From positions 1-42,417 of the forward strand of contig NZ_LGEN01000031.1 of assembly GCF_001507855.1 (NCBI RefSeq): 42,417 bases of DNA, read 5' to 3'. A program made the position numbers and the translations under genes. Source of the DNA: Halomonas sp. 54_146 (GTDB lineage Bacteria; Pseudomonadota; Gammaproteobacteria; Pseudomonadales; Halomonadaceae). Positions 16,351-27,642 of the stretch are shown one piece after another (position 1 is the first letter of the stretch; each line of letters begins with the position of its first letter). The notes under the pieces were generated by a model. It was given only the letters and a program-made list of their open reading frames with translations. It had not been told where the DNA came from and ran no database searches.

Positions 16351-17562
16351 ATGTCTACAACGTCTGTTGTTACACCCACGAATTATCGTGTGCCGCTGAT
16401 AGCCACCGTAGCAATTGTGCTTGGCGCGCTGCTTATAGGGGTAGTATTTGAAGCGAATACTGGCCTGTTGATAATTGTGGGTGGGCTGTTGGGCGTTGTG
16501 CTGTACCACGCAGCGTTCGGCTTTACCTCTGCGTGGCGGGTATTTATTACCGAGCGGCGTGGGCGCGGTTTGCGTGCACAAATGGTGATGCTGGCCATCG
16601 CCGTGGTGCTGTTTTTTCCCGCACTCGGGGCAGGCTCGCTGTTTGGCACACCGGTAACCGGTTTTGTTTCGCCCATTGGTGTCTCGGTGCTGTTTGGGGC
16701 GTTTATTTTTGGTATTGGCATGCAGTTAGGCGGCGGCTGTGCATCGGGCACGCTGTTCACGGCCGGCGGCGGTAATGCCCGCATGTTGATTACCCTGGTG
16801 TTCTTTATTGTCGGTTCGGTGGTTGGTTCAGCACATTTTGCCTGGTGGCAAAGCCTGCCTGCTTTTCAGCCGGTATCGCTGGTGAATGTCGCTGGGGTAA
16901 GCGGTGGCATTGCCATTAGCCTGGTGCTGTTTGCCGCTATTGCGGCGTTTACCTGGGTAATGGAGAAGCGCCGCCACGGTCAGCTTGAGCAAGCACCGGT
17001 TGTTCATAAGCATGGCTATGAGCGTTGGCTCACTGGCCCTTGGCCGCTAATGGCGGGCGCGGTGGCATTGGCGCTGCTGAACTTTGCCACGCTGGCATTG
17101 GCAGGCCGCCCTTGGGGGATTACCTCAGCGTTTGCGCTGTGGGGTGCAAAGGGCTTTGAGCTTGTTGGCGGCGATGTTAGCCAATGGGGTTATTGGCAGG
17201 CACCGGGTAATGCGGCAGCGCTGGAAGCCAGTGTGTGGAGTGATATCACCACGGTAATGAACGTTGGCATTATGCTCGGTGCGCTGGCCGCTGCCAGCTT
17301 GGCAGGGCGCTTTGCACCTAATTTTAACATTCCGTTGAAATCGGTGGTGGCGGCCATCGTCGGTGGCATCATGTTGGGCTATGGCGCTCGCTTGGCGTTT
17401 GGTTGCAACATTGGTGCTTACTTCAGCGGCATTGCCTCTGGCAGCCTGCATGGCTGGGTGTGGTTGGTCGCGGCGTTCGCGGGCAACATGGTGGGCGTTA
17501 AGCTGCGCCCGTTCTTTTTTGATGGTGTGGAAGGGCGTCAGCCAGCGGCTAAAACCTGCTAA
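16351..17562 (+). CDS. YeeE/YedE-family thiosulfate/sulfur transporter
   Basis: This 403-residue integral membrane protein has roughly ten hydrophobic segments and the two hallmark cysteine motifs of the YeeE/YedE family, GGGCASGTLFTAGGGN near residues 128-143 and FGCNIGAYFSGIASGSLHGW near 350-369. The E. coli and Spirochaeta members (TsuA) import thiosulfate, relaying it along these cysteines. The start at 16351 has AAAGGTGA a few bases upstream and avoids the trpS terminator. No TusA-like or rhodanese partner lies next to it, so the exact substrate is inferred from the family. A 14-bp duplication spans its stop codon. Confidence 0.88.
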   Translation: MSTTSVVTPTNYRVPLIATVAIVLGALLIGVVFEANTGLLIIVGGLLGVVLYHAAFGFTSAWRVFITERRGRGLRAQMVMLAIAVVLFFPALGAGSLFGTPVTGFVSPIGVSVLFGAFIFGIGMQLGGGCASGTLFTAGGGNARMLITLVFFIVGSVVGSAHFAWWQSLPAFQPVSLVNVAGVSGGIAISLVLFAAIAAFTWVMEKRRHGQLEQAPVVHKHGYERWLTGPWPLMAGAVALALLNFATLALAGRPWGITSAFALWGAKGFELVGGDVSQWGYWQAPGNAAALEASVWSDITTVMNVGIMLGALAAASLAGRFAPNFNIPLKSVVAAIVGGIMLGYGARLAFGCNIGAYFSGIASGSLHGWVWLVAAFAGNMVGVKLRPFFFDGVEGRQPAAKTC

Positions 17563-17577
17563 TTAAAACCTGTTGAT
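17550..17577 (+). repeat. 14-bp tandem duplication over the stop codon of the YeeE-family gene
   Basis: Units at 17550-17563 and 17564-17577 share TAAAACCTG and match at about 12 of 14 positions. The stop codon TAA at 17560-17562 lies in the first unit. Confidence 0.7.
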
Positions 17578-17629
17578 GCCTGGTTTTATCGGCGCTGACT
17601 ATTGAACCATCACAGTAAGATGCTCCCTG

Positions 17630-17666
17630 CGCCTCGGTTTCAATCACCTGAAACCGAGGCGTTTTT
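17630..17666 (+). terminator. Strong terminator after the YeeE-family gene
   Basis: A 13-bp perfect stem joins 17630-17642 (CGCCTCGGTTTCA) and 17649-17661 (TGAAACCGAGGCG) around a six-base loop, followed by TTTTT. Confidence 0.95.
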
Positions 17667-17798
17667 GTATCAAGATGGCCGCTCTCTTCCGCCTTTGTCA
17701 CAAGAGCATGTTACATTGTTCGTAAACACCGCAAACGACTGATTTTGCTGCATCGCAGCAGCTATCAAGCTAAAAGATCAAGCAAAGAGAGAGTGCTT

Positions 17799-19478
17799 AT
17801 GACTACCCAGAGTAAACGCCCCTTATACCTTCCTTACGCCGGTCCTTCACTGCTCGAAATGCCGCTATTGAACAAAGGCAGCGCGTTTACTCAACAGGAG
17901 CGCCTGGCGTTTAACCTGATTGGTTTGCTGCCACAAGAGGTAGAAACCATTGAGGATCAGTTAAAGCGTGCCTACCGCCAGTACCAGCAGTGCCATAGCG
18001 ACCTTGAGAAGCATGTTCACCTGCGCGCCATTCAAGACGATAACGAGACGCTCTATTTCCGTTTGGTGTCTCAGCACCTTGAAGAAATGCTGCCGATTAT
18101 TTATACCCCCACGGTCGGTCAGGCGTGTCAGGAATTTTCCAATATTTACCGCAACCACCGCGGCCTGTTTATTAACTACCCAGACCGCGAACATATGGAT
18201 GACATCCTGCGCAGCTCGACCAAAGACAACGTTAAAGTCATCGTGGTGACAGACGGTGAGCGAATCCTTGGCTTGGGTGACCAGGGAATCGGGGGCATGG
18301 GCATCCCGATTGGTAAACTGGCGCTGTATACCGCCTGTGGTGGCATTAGCCCCGCCTATACGCTGCCGATCATGATTGATGTGGGCACCAACAACAAAGC
18401 GCTGCTGGATGACCCCATGTATATGGGCTGGCGCCACGAGCGGGTAGGGCAAGAAGAGTATGATGCCTTTATGGCTGAATTTATTGCCGCCGTGAAGCGC
18501 CGCTGGCCCAACGTGTTGCTGCAGTTTGAGGATTTCGCCCAGGCCAATGCGGTGCCGCTGCTTGAGCGCTACCGCGATGACCTATGCTGCTTTAACGACG
18601 ATGTGCAGGGCACCGCTTCGGTGGTGGTGGGTACTCTGATGGCCGCCTGCCAAGCCCGCGAAGAAACCATTGCCCAGCAGCGCGTGGTGTTTGTCGGTGG
18701 CGGCTCGGCAGGCTGCGGTATTGCCGAGCAGGTGGTGGTCTCAATGCAAGCCGAAGGCTTGAGCGAAAGCGAAGCGCGGGCGCGAATTTTTATCGTCGAC
18801 CGCGATGGTTTGATGACCACTGATCAGGACTGGCAGCGCGATTTCCAGCGCCGTTTAGCCCACGACCCCGCATTAGTGGCCGAGTGGAACGGCCAAGGCC
18901 TGGAAGAGACCATTGCGCAAGTCAAACCTACGGTATTAATCGGCGTATGCGGCCAGCAGGGTATCTTCACCGAACAAGTGGTGCGCACCATGCACGCGGG
19001 ATGTGAGCACCCGGTGATTATGCCGCTGTCTAACCCAACGTCTCGTGCGGAAGCGGTGCCGGAAGATGTTATTCGCTGGACCGACGGCCAGGCCTTGGTA
19101 GCCACCGGCAGCCCCTTTGCGCCGGTGGTGTATAACGGCCGCACGTATCCGATTGCCCAGTGCAACAATGCCTATATCTTCCCGGGTATCGGTTTGGGCG
19201 TTATCGCCTCTAGGGCTAACCGAGTCACTGATGAAATGCTCATGAGCGCCTCGCGGGCGCTGGCTCGTGAAGCGCCGCTGGTCAAAGAGGGCAAAGGCGC
19301 ACTGTTGCCGCCGCTGTCGCGCATTCGCGATATCAGCAAGTCGATTGCCTTTGAAGTCGCCGCCCAGGCACAGCAGAACGGCGTGGCCTTAAAAACCAGC
19401 GGCACGACGCTGCGGGAGCTGATTGAAAAAGCTTCCTGGTCGCCGGATTACCGCACTTACCGTCGCCGCGCCTTCTAA
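17799..19478 (+). CDS. maeA: NAD-dependent malic enzyme
   Basis: This 559-residue enzyme converts malate to pyruvate and CO2. It belongs to the large MaeA/SfcA class (E. coli 565 residues) and not to the phosphotransacetylase-fused MaeB type. Family motifs are visible: [67 protein letters not shown] and the nucleotide-binding [13 protein letters not shown]. The start is ATG 17799, with AGAGAGAG upstream; an earlier in-frame start at 17745 has no ribosome site. A 17-bp duplication spans the stop codon. It faces acnA convergently. Confidence 0.95.
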   Translation: MTTQSKRPLYLPYAGPSLLEMPLLNKGSAFTQQERLAFNLIGLLPQEVETIEDQLKRAYRQYQQCHSDLEKHVHLRAIQDDNETLYFRLVSQHLEEMLPIIYTPTVGQACQEFSNIYRNHRGLFINYPDREHMDDILRSSTKDNVKVIVVTDGERILGLGDQGIGGMGIPIGKLALYTACGGISPAYTLPIMIDVGTNNKALLDDPMYMGWRHERVGQEEYDAFMAEFIAAVKRRWPNVLLQFEDFAQANAVPLLERYRDDLCCFNDDVQGTASVVVGTLMAACQAREETIAQQRVVFVGGGSAGCGIAEQVVVSMQAEGLSESEARARIFIVDRDGLMTTDQDWQRDFQRRLAHDPALVAEWNGQGLEETIAQVKPTVLIGVCGQQGIFTEQVVRTMHAGCEHPVIMPLSNPTSRAEAVPEDVIRWTDGQALVATGSPFAPVVYNGRTYPIAQCNNAYIFPGIGLGVIASRANRVTDEMLMSASRALAREAPLVKEGKGALLPPLSRIRDISKSIAFEVAAQAQQNGVALKTSGTTLRELIEKASWSPDYRTYRRRAF

Positions 19479-19509
19479 GCAGCTAGTAAAAATAAGCAGC
19501 TAGCAAAAA
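19476..19509 (+). repeat. 17-bp tandem duplication over the maeA stop codon
   Basis: Units at 19476-19492 (TAAGCAGCTAGTAAAAA) and 19493-19509 (TAAGCAGCTAGCAAAAA) differ at one base. The first three bases are the maeA stop, so the duplication includes a spare stop codon. Confidence 0.93.
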
Positions 19510-19533
19510 AAAAGCCCCCACCGAGGTGGGGGC
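19505..19533 (-). terminator. Terminator of acnA (reverse strand)
   Basis: GCCCCCACC at 19514-19522 pairs with GGTGGGGGC at 19525-19533. On the reverse strand the hairpin is followed by nine Ts (A-run 19505-19513), so it fits acnA. On the forward strand there is no T-run for maeA. Confidence 0.93.
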
Positions 19534-19559
19534 ATGCAAGCATTGGTAGGTTTTACCCT

Positions 19560-22292
19560 TTAGGCTGCGCCAATCATCTTGCGCAGCACGTAGTGAAGGA
19601 TACCACCATGACGGTAGTAAGCCAGCTCATTTACCGTATCAATTCGGCACTTGGCATCAACGGTACGTTCTCCATCGCCGTTTTTGATCACTACTTTTAC
19701 CGTACCGCCCGGCGTCAAATCGCTTAAGCCTGCAATGGAAATTTCTTCATCGCCGGTCAGCCCGAGCGTGTGACGGCTCTCACCCTCTGCAAACTGCAGC
19801 GGCACAACGCCCATGCCGATTAGGTTGGAACGGTGAATGCGCTCAAACGATTCAGCGATAACCGCACGAACCCCCAGCAAGCGGGTGCCTTTGGCCGCCC
19901 AATCCCGTGATGAACCGGTGCCGTACTCTTTACCGGCGATCACCACCAGCGGCTTGCCTTCCTCTTTGTACTTCATGGCCGCATCGTAAATGGCCATCTG
20001 CTCGCCGCTGGGTACGTGGCGGGTTTCACCGCCAACGACGCCGTCCAGCATTTCGTTTTTGATCCGCACGTTGGCAAAGGTGCCGCGCATCATCACTTCA
20101 TGGTTACCCCGGCGCGAACCGTAGGAGTTGAAGTCGACCGGCTTAACGCCGTGCTCTTGCAGATAGCGCCCGGCGGGGCTATCCGGTTTAATCGAGCCTG
20201 CCGGCGAAATGTGGTCGGTGGTGACTGAGTCGCCCAGCATCGCGAGCACGCGGGCGTTGTGTACATCTTCAATGGCATCCGGCTCGCGGCCCATGCCTTC
20301 AAAGAAAGGCGGGTGCTGAATGTAGGTAGATTCAGGCCACTGGTACACCTTGCTTTCTGATACGTCGATGGCTTTCCAAACGTCGTCGCCTTCAAACACC
20401 GCGCCGTACTCTTTACGGAACATCTCGGTGTTAACCTTCTCGACGGCGCTGGCGATTTCAGCCTGCGTGGGCCAAATATCCTTTAGGTAGACCGGCTCGC
20501 CGTTGCTATCTTGGCCCAGTGGCTCCTTGGTGAGGTCGCACTGCACGTTACCGGCCAGAGCATAAGCGACCACCAGGGGCGGTGAGGCCAGCCAGTTGGT
20601 TTTCACCAGCGGGTGTACGCGGCCTTCGAAGTTACGGTTGCCAGAGAGCACAGAGGCCACGGCAAGGTCACCTTCGTTAATCGCCTGCTCAATTTCATCT
20701 GGCAATGGGCCAGAGTTGCCGATACAGGTGGTGCAGCCGTAGCCAACCAGGTTGAAGCCCAGGGCATCCAAGTCATCGTTTAGGCCAGCAGCGGCAAGGT
20801 AGTCGGTGACCACTTTGGAACCGGGCGCTAGTGAGGTTTTTACCCATGGCTGGGTCGTTAAGCCTTTTTCCCGCGCCTTACGGGCGAGTAACCCTGCCGC
20901 CATCATCACGCTGGGGTTAGAAGTGTTAGTACACGAGGTAATCGCCGCGATCACCACCGCGCCTGGGTCAAGGCTGAAGTCATGATCATTTAGCTTAACG
21001 GCTCGGCTGGTGTCATGTTCGAAGCTGCGCTCCACCCCCACGGCGGTTTGGCCGCCTTCAGAGGAGAGTTTTCCCTTAGCGGTGGTGTCCGCCTTGGTGT
21101 CCTCTTGCATGAATTTATCAAAGGCCGCCGCCATGTCTTTCAGCGCCACGCGGTCCTGCGGGCGTTTGGGGCCCGCTAGGCTTGCTTCTACCTCGTTCAT
21201 ATCCAGCTGCAGAACGTCGGTGAACACTGGCTCGTCGTTGGGTTCGCGCCATAGGCCTTGGGCTTTGCTGTAGGCTTCTACCAAAGCGACCTGTTCATCT
21301 TCACGCCCTGTTAGGCGCATGTAGTTCAGCGTTTCGTCGTCGACCGGGAAGAAGCCGCAAGTAGCGCCATATTCGGGGGCCATGTTGGCAATCGTGGCAC
21401 GATCCGCCAGCGGTAGGTCTTTCAAACCGTCGCCGTAGAACTCAACAAATTTACCTACCACGCCTTTTTTACGCAGCATCTGGGTAACGGTGAGTACCAA
21501 GTCGGTGGCGGTAATGCCTTCGCGCAGCTTGCCGGTGAGCTTAAAGCCGATAACTTCAGGGATGAGCATCGAAACCGGCTGGCCAAGCATGGCGGCTTCG
21601 GCTTCGATACCGCCCACGCCCCAGCCAAGCACCCCCAGGCCGTTAATCATGGTGGTGTGGGAATCTGTGCCGACGAGTGTATCGGGGTAGGCGAAGGATT
21701 TACCGTCTTCGTCCTTCGTCCACACCGTTCTGCCTAGATATTCCAGGTTGACCTGGTGGCAAATGCCGGTGCCCGGTGGCACAACGCGGAAGTTGTCAAA
21801 CGCCTGCTGACCCCAGCGCAAAAACTCATAGCGCTCGCGGTTGCGCTGCATTTCGATCTCAACGTTTTCTTGAAAGGCGGTGGCGTTGCCGAATTTATCA
21901 ACCATAACCGAGTGATCAATCACCAGGTCAACCGGAGATAACGGATTGATCTTCGCCGGGTCTTCGCCCAGGCTTTCTACCGCGGCGCGCATGGAGGCTA
22001 AATCCACCACGCCGGGCACGCCGGTGAAATCTTGCATTAACACGCGGGCAGGGCGGTAACCAATTTCACGGCTGGATTTACCTTCGGCCTGCCAGTCGAC
22101 CAGGGCCTGCATGTCTTCTTGCGCGACACTTTCGTCGTCAGCGAAGCGCAGCTGATTTTCGAGTAGAATCTTGAGCGTTTTGGGAAGCCGGTCAATATTA
22201 CCCAGCGTCTCGGCCGCTTGAGGTAGGCTGTAGTAGTGATACGTCGTGCTGCCAACCTCTAAGGTGTTTAGCGTATTGGGTATCTTACTCAT
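19560..22292 (-). CDS. acnA: Aconitate hydratase A
   Basis: This 910-residue 4Fe-4S enzyme isomerises citrate and isocitrate. It has the AcnA/IRP-type layout and the cluster cysteines in TSCTNTSNP and [15 protein letters not shown], with the swivel-domain [17 protein letters not shown] and [21 protein letters not shown] motifs near the C-terminus. The start is ATG at 22292 on the reverse strand, behind a good GAGGAGAG ribosome site. AcnA-type enzymes are usually the stress-stable aconitase. The upstream region shared with trxB holds two different tandem-repeat arrays. Confidence 0.97.
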   Translation of the reverse strand: MSKIPNTLNTLEVGSTTYHYYSLPQAAETLGNIDRLPKTLKILLENQLRFADDESVAQEDMQALVDWQAEGKSSREIGYRPARVLMQDFTGVPGVVDLASMRAAVESLGEDPAKINPLSPVDLVIDHSVMVDKFGNATAFQENVEIEMQRNRERYEFLRWGQQAFDNFRVVPPGTGICHQVNLEYLGRTVWTKDEDGKSFAYPDTLVGTDSHTTMINGLGVLGWGVGGIEAEAAMLGQPVSMLIPEVIGFKLTGKLREGITATDLVLTVTQMLRKKGVVGKFVEFYGDGLKDLPLADRATIANMAPEYGATCGFFPVDDETLNYMRLTGREDEQVALVEAYSKAQGLWREPNDEPVFTDVLQLDMNEVEASLAGPKRPQDRVALKDMAAAFDKFMQEDTKADTTAKGKLSSEGGQTAVGVERSFEHDTSRAVKLNDHDFSLDPGAVVIAAITSCTNTSNPSVMMAAGLLARKAREKGLTTQPWVKTSLAPGSKVVTDYLAAAGLNDDLDALGFNLVGYGCTTCIGNSGPLPDEIEQAINEGDLAVASVLSGNRNFEGRVHPLVKTNWLASPPLVVAYALAGNVQCDLTKEPLGQDSNGEPVYLKDIWPTQAEIASAVEKVNTEMFRKEYGAVFEGDDVWKAIDVSESKVYQWPESTYIQHPPFFEGMGREPDAIEDVHNARVLAMLGDSVTTDHISPAGSIKPDSPAGRYLQEHGVKPVDFNSYGSRRGNHEVMMRGTFANVRIKNEMLDGVVGGETRHVPSGEQMAIYDAAMKYKEEGKPLVVIAGKEYGTGSSRDWAAKGTRLLGVRAVIAESFERIHRSNLIGMGVVPLQFAEGESRHTLGLTGDEEISIAGLSDLTPGGTVKVVIKNGDGERTVDAKCRIDTVNELAYYRHGGILHYVLRKMIGAA

Positions 22293-22361
22293 GTGTCTCT
22301 CCTCTTGTTGCTGAGCGTTGCGCTCAGCGTGACGGTCACGATCTTCCTTTAGTGGATTACC

Positions 22362-22420
22362 CTCAGTATGGCGATAACTCAGTATGGCGATAATTCAGTA
22401 TTAATTCAGTATGGCGTTAA
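22362..22420. repeat. 16-bp tandem repeat (3.7 copies) upstream of acnA
   Basis: Units lie at 22362-22377 and 22378-22393 (both CTCAGTATGGCGATAA), 22394-22404 (shortened, TTCAGTATTAA) and 22405-22420 (TTCAGTATGGCGTTAA). They fall 70-130 bases upstream of the acnA start. Read on the acnA strand, each full unit contains CATACT, a 4-of-6 match to a -10 box, so the array could multiply promoter elements; that is speculation. Confidence 0.93.
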
Positions 22421-22484
22421 CCTAGCCATAACACATGGGTGTTTGCACAGTGGCTTTCAAGGGGTTGTTCACCTAATAGCGTAG

Positions 22485-23649
<1,165 letters not shown>

Positions 23650-23656
23650 CTCGCTT

Positions 23657-24169
23657 TCACTCAGAGGAGCAGTCGTAGGGCTGTTCCTCAATACGCGTTC
23701 TACCGAGCCAGCTCATGACTAATCTGCTGCCTTGTTCGGCACCATGAGGGCATATATATAAGCTGCCAATATAGCTTTCGATATGTCCCAGTGTGTTGAA
23801 GTGGAAGGCACGGTAACGGCGATTATAAGTGACGTCTACTGAATTCAGCGCCGGAAAAACTCGCAAAATATCTTCAGTGCTAAGTCCGTCCCTTTTATCA
23901 CCTGCAATGACAAGAAGCTCATTTTCCCAGTCATTGGTGCAATTCTCGCGGTTGTTATCCGCAGGGCAGACTGTCACCTCTATTCGCCGCGTAATGGCCG
24001 TATTGCGCGCAAACGCCAGGCTGCTCTGTAGCTGATTAACCGCCGCGCTAAGGGTGTTGCGCTCGCCAAAGGCGATAAAGCTGGGGATGGCCAGTGTGGT
24101 CATCATAGCCATCAGCAGTATCACCACCAGCAGCTCCAGTAGGGTAAATCCCTGTGATGGTTGTTTCAC
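23657..24169 (-). CDS. fimT: FimT/GspH-type pseudopilin
   Basis: The 170-residue product has the leader MKQPSQG and then FTLLELLVVILLMAMMTTLAIPSF, with the NQLQSSLAFARNTAITRRIEVTVCP stretch typical of GspH/FimT. Four cysteines probably form two disulfides. FimT proteins are minor pilins linked to DNA uptake and pilus assembly. It sits alone, reverse strand, next to divergent thiO. In P. aeruginosa, as I recall, fimT also neighbours the thiO homologue, at one end of the fimU-pilE cluster; here the rest of that cluster is about 9 kb away. Confidence 0.82.
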   Translation of the reverse strand: MKQPSQGFTLLELLVVILLMAMMTTLAIPSFIAFGERNTLSAAVNQLQSSLAFARNTAITRRIEVTVCPADNNRENCTNDWENELLVIAGDKRDGLSTEDILRVFPALNSVDVTYNRRYRAFHFNTLGHIESYIGSLYICPHGAEQGSRLVMSWLGRTRIEEQPYDCSSE

Positions 24170-24234
24170 ACGTCATCCCCCTCTGTTTGGCGGCTCTTCT
24201 GTAAGGCTTTCTTAAGCCCTGCTTATAGCGCTGC

Positions 24235-24262
24235 TTGACCCCGCTAATGCCCGCGTTATGCT
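24235..24262 (+). promoter_or_regulatory. Candidate thiO promoter
   Basis: TTGACC at 24235-24240 and TATGCT at 24257-24262 are 16 bases apart, about 90 bases before the thiO start. Matches are fair (5 of 6 and 4 of 6). Confidence 0.45.
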
Positions 24263-24353
24263 CTTTACCCTTTGCTAGCCGCGAACACCTGGGCGCTAGG
24301 CCACTCTATAGCGGCACGATGTTTTTCTTATGTAAGCCAAAACGGACATTTTT

Positions 24354-25460
24354 GTGAGCGATTTCTTAATTATTGGCGGCGGTGTGATCGGTATGATGAC
24401 GGCGCTGCAGTTAGCAGATGCCGGGCAGCAAGTAACCCTGGTTGAGCGGGGAGAGTGCGGCCAGGAATCCTCGTGGGCGGGTGGCGGTATCGTTTCTCCG
24501 CTTTACCCTTGGCGTTATTCCCCGGCGGTAACACAGCTTTCCCGCTGGTCGGAGGGCGTGTATCCCTCGTTAGCGCTGCGCTTGTTGGAAGAAACCGGTA
24601 TCGACCCCGAGTATTGCCAAAAAGGGCTGCTGTATCTAAATGTGGACGACGCCGAAAAAGCGCTGCAATGGGCGCGCCAGTTGGGCAAGCCGCTAGAGCG
24701 GGTAGGGGCAGAGTTTGTTCACGCTAAAGAGCCTGGCGTGGCGATGGTTGGCGACAGCGCGCTATGGATGCCGACACTGGGCAGCGTGCGCAACCCGCGG
24801 TTAGCCAAGGCGTTGAAGGCGCGGCTGGCCGCTATGCCCCAGGTAACGCTGAAAGAACAGTGCGAGGTGAGTGGTTTTATTCAAACAGGTGCCACGGTGG
24901 AAGGCGTGATGACTTCCCAGGGGCCGTTAAACGCTGCGCGTATTATTATTTGCGGCGGCGCTTGGGCCGCACAGCTATTGGCGCTGTTGAATGTGCAGTT
25001 ACCGGTCAGGCCGGTGAAAGGGCAGATGATCGCTTACCAAGCGCCCAAGGGGCTGGTACAGCGCGTGGTATTAAAAGACGGGCGTTATATCATCCCGCGC
25101 GCAGACGGCCTGTTGTTGGTGGGTTCAACCCTGGAAGAAACGGGGTTTGATAAAACCACCGATGAGGCGGCGTTAGCGTCGCTAAAGCAGAGCGCAAAAG
25201 CCATTGTGCCCGCCTTGGCAGCGTGCCCGGTGGCGCACCAGTGGGCTGGGCTGCGCCCCGGCTCGCCAGAAGGCGTACCGTTTATTGGCGCACTCCCTGA
25301 ACGGCCTAATGTTTTCGTTAACGCCGGGCACTACCGTAACGGCTTGGTATTGGCGCCTGCCTCGACCCATTTGCTGGTGGACCAACTGCTGGGGCGCGAG
25401 CCGCTGGTTGACCCCGCGCCTTATCAGCCTACCTTTATCAAACCACCGCGCAGTGGCTAA
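24354..25460 (+). CDS. thiO: Glycine oxidase ThiO (FAD-dependent)
   Basis: The 368-residue DAO-family flavoenzyme starts with a dinucleotide-binding motif, IIGGGVIGMMTALQLADAG, and has the ThiO signature WAGGGIVSPLYPWRY and, near the end, WAGLRPGSPEGVPFIGALP and NAGHYRNGLVLAP. ThiO oxidises glycine to the imine used to build the thiazole ring of thiamine. The start is GTG 24354, with no strong ribosome site. There is no thiG or thiS nearby. Its pairing with fimT is a conserved pseudomonad-like arrangement, not a functional link. Confidence 0.9.
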   Translation: MSDFLIIGGGVIGMMTALQLADAGQQVTLVERGECGQESSWAGGGIVSPLYPWRYSPAVTQLSRWSEGVYPSLALRLLEETGIDPEYCQKGLLYLNVDDAEKALQWARQLGKPLERVGAEFVHAKEPGVAMVGDSALWMPTLGSVRNPRLAKALKARLAAMPQVTLKEQCEVSGFIQTGATVEGVMTSQGPLNAARIIICGGAWAAQLLALLNVQLPVRPVKGQMIAYQAPKGLVQRVVLKDGRYIIPRADGLLLVGSTLEETGFDKTTDEAALASLKQSAKAIVPALAACPVAHQWAGLRPGSPEGVPFIGALPERPNVFVNAGHYRNGLVLAPASTHLLVDQLLGREPLVDPAPYQPTFIKPPRSG

Positions 25461-25505
25461 GGTGATCGTAAGCAGCGCGAAGCGCGGTGGGTGTATAGGG
25501 GAGTG

Positions 25506-25778
25506 TCAGGGCGCGTCGTCTTTATCCTGCTGTTCTTGTAAGAAGCGGTCGCGGTGGGCGCTGGAGCAAAACCACTGGGCGTGTTCGCGTAGCGCTTCTT
25601 CTTCAGGAACGTGAACCTCGCACCAGCGGCAGCGCACCATTTTGCCGCCCTCGTGGCGATTCACTTGTTTGTTCTGCTCCTCATGTTCGAACTTGCGTTG
25701 GCGGTAAATGCCGTAGAGCTTTAAACCGGCATAGAATACAACTGCGAAGATAATCAACCGAATGATCAATAGATTCAT
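25506..25778 (-). CDS. PP0621-family small membrane-anchored zinc-ribbon-like protein
   Basis: The 90-residue product has one hydrophobic segment at about residues 5-22, a charged linker, and a compact cysteine/histidine domain, MVRCRWCEVHVPEEEAL...WFCSSAHRDRF, that probably binds zinc. This matches the small conserved family named after P. putida PP_0621, whose function is unknown; in pseudomonads it lies in the thiO-bamD region, consistent with its place here. It is convergent with thiO and divergent from nadE. Confidence 0.75.
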   Translation of the reverse strand: MNLLIIRLIIFAVVFYAGLKLYGIYRQRKFEHEEQNKQVNRHEGGKMVRCRWCEVHVPEEEALREHAQWFCSSAHRDRFLQEQQDKDDAP

Positions 25779-25914
25779 CCTTATTTTTCTCCCGAAATGG
25801 GGATATAAGCGTTAGGAGTATCGCGCGGCCTTTGCTAGCAGGCGGCCCTTGCGGGACAATGCGAGTAGGTCGGTGCACTTCTATTCTAAAGATTCTCAAG
25901 AGATTTTAACGCCC

Positions 25915-27549
25915 ATGCAAGACTTAACGCTGGTAATGGCCCAACTTGATCCTCTGGTCGGGGATATTCCCGGCAACGCTGCGCGTGCCATTGAGGCCGT
26001 GCGCGAGGCACGGATCGAACATGGCGCGGATATTGTTGTCTTTCCTGAGCTTTTTTTGTCGGGCTACCCGCCGGAAGATTTGCTGCTGCGCCCTTCAATG
26101 GAAACCCGCCTGCGCGAAGCACGCGCCCTAATGGCCTCAAAGGTTGCCCGCGATGTGCTGGTAATTATCGGCTACCCCGGCGTGCGCGAAGGCCGTTGCT
26201 ATAACCTGGCCGGGATTCTCTATAACGGCCAGTGGGAGGGTGAGTATGCCAAACAGTCGCTGCCTAACTACCAGGTGTTTGATGAACAGCGCTACTTTAC
26301 GCCAGGCACAAAGCCGCTGGTGTATGAGCACAAAGGGGCCAGGCTTGGTTTGTTGATCTGCGAAGACTTATGGGATGGCGCGCCGGTGAGGGCAGCTAAA
26401 GAGGCGGGTGCTGAAGTGTTGGTCGCCCTGAATGCCTCGCCTTATCATCAGGATAAACCCGCTGAACGGCAGCGGTTGTTAGAACAGCACGCCCAAGACG
26501 TCAAACGGCCGATTGTGTATGTGAACACCATTGGCGGCCAGGACGAGCTGGTATTTGATGGCGGCTCGTGTTGCGTGAATGCCAGCGGGGAGCTGCAGGT
26601 GCTCGCGCCCTATTGGCAGGTGGGCTTGATGCCGGTTCAGTTTTTGCAAACCAGCGCCACGGTCTGGGAGCCGCAGCCAGGTGAGGTTGACCCTGACGTG
26701 GCACCGGAAGAAAGCCTTTACTGCGCGCTGGTTACTGGGCTGCGCGATTACGTCAATAAAAGTGGGTTTGATGGCGTGGTGTTAGGGCTTTCCGGCGGTA
26801 TTGATTCAGCGCTTTCGCTAGCCATTGCCGTTGATGCGCTGGGCCCTCAGCGAGTGCAGGCGGTGATGATGCCGTACCATTACACGGCGGATATTTCCAA
26901 GCAGGACGCCGCAGAGCAAGCCAACATGCTGTGCGTACACTACGAGATCATGCCGATTGAGCCCATGGTGGAAGCCTTTATGGCTACCCTGGAGAAAACC
27001 TTTGCAGGCACCGAACGGGATACCACGGAAGAGAACCTGCAGTCGCGCTGTCGCGGTGTGCTGCTCATGGCGATCTCCAATAAAAAAGGTTTAATGGTTC
27101 TCACCACCGGTAACAAGAGCGAAATGGCGGTGGGTTACGCCACGCTGTATGGCGATATGGTGGGCGGCTTTAATGCGATTAAAGATGTGTATAAAACCTG
27201 GGTATATCGCTTGGCTCGCTGGCGTAATACTCAGTCTCCCGCTATTCCTGAGCGGGTGATTGAACGGCCACCCAGCGCTGAGCTGGCACCCGATCAGCAG
27301 GACAGCGACTCTTTGCCCGATTACGACGTGCTCGATGCGATTCTGGTTCGCTATATCGAAGGCGACATGAGCGCCGAGGCAATCATTGCCGCTGGCTTTG
27401 AGCATGAGGATGTTTATAAGGTCGTTAAGCTGGTTGACCGCTGCGAATATAAGCGCCGCCAAGCGCCGATTGGCGTGCGCGTGACCCCACGTGGCTTTGG
27501 CCGCGACCGCCGCTACCCCATTGTGAATGGCTGGCAGCCCGGCGAGTAA
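25915..27549 (+). CDS. nadE: Glutamine-dependent NAD+ synthase
   Basis: This 544-residue two-domain enzyme makes NAD from deamido-NAD, ATP and glutamine. The N-terminal nitrilase-like glutaminase has its triad at Glu45, Lys113 and Cys149 (LLICEDLW). The C-terminal synthetase has the PP-loop SGGIDS at 293-298 and TTGNKSEMAVGYATLYGDMVGG further on. I start at ATG 25915 (MQDLTLVMAQLDP), which fits the nitrilase domain start; an earlier in-frame start at 25849 lacks family support. The ribosome site is weak. Confidence 0.95.
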   Translation: MQDLTLVMAQLDPLVGDIPGNAARAIEAVREARIEHGADIVVFPELFLSGYPPEDLLLRPSMETRLREARALMASKVARDVLVIIGYPGVREGRCYNLAGILYNGQWEGEYAKQSLPNYQVFDEQRYFTPGTKPLVYEHKGARLGLLICEDLWDGAPVRAAKEAGAEVLVALNASPYHQDKPAERQRLLEQHAQDVKRPIVYVNTIGGQDELVFDGGSCCVNASGELQVLAPYWQVGLMPVQFLQTSATVWEPQPGEVDPDVAPEESLYCALVTGLRDYVNKSGFDGVVLGLSGGIDSALSLAIAVDALGPQRVQAVMMPYHYTADISKQDAAEQANMLCVHYEIMPIEPMVEAFMATLEKTFAGTERDTTEENLQSRCRGVLLMAISNKKGLMVLTTGNKSEMAVGYATLYGDMVGGFNAIKDVYKTWVYRLARWRNTQSPAIPERVIERPPSAELAPDQQDSDSLPDYDVLDAILVRYIEGDMSAEAIIAAGFEHEDVYKVVKLVDRCEYKRRQAPIGVRVTPRGFGRDRRYPIVNGWQPGE

Positions 27550-27564
27550 ATCAAGCGAAGACGG

Positions 27565-27594
27565 CGCGGCACCGGGGGTTCCCGTGCCGCGTTT
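27565..27594 (+). terminator. Probable terminator of nadE
   Basis: CGCGGCAC at 27565-27572 pairs with GTGCCGCG at 27584-27591, with an inner GGG/CCC, followed by a short TTT. The T-run is weak. Confidence 0.65.
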
Positions 27595-27642
27595 CAGTTT
27601 CAGGCGAGTTGTAGGAACAGGCTAACTGTAGGAATAAGAGCT

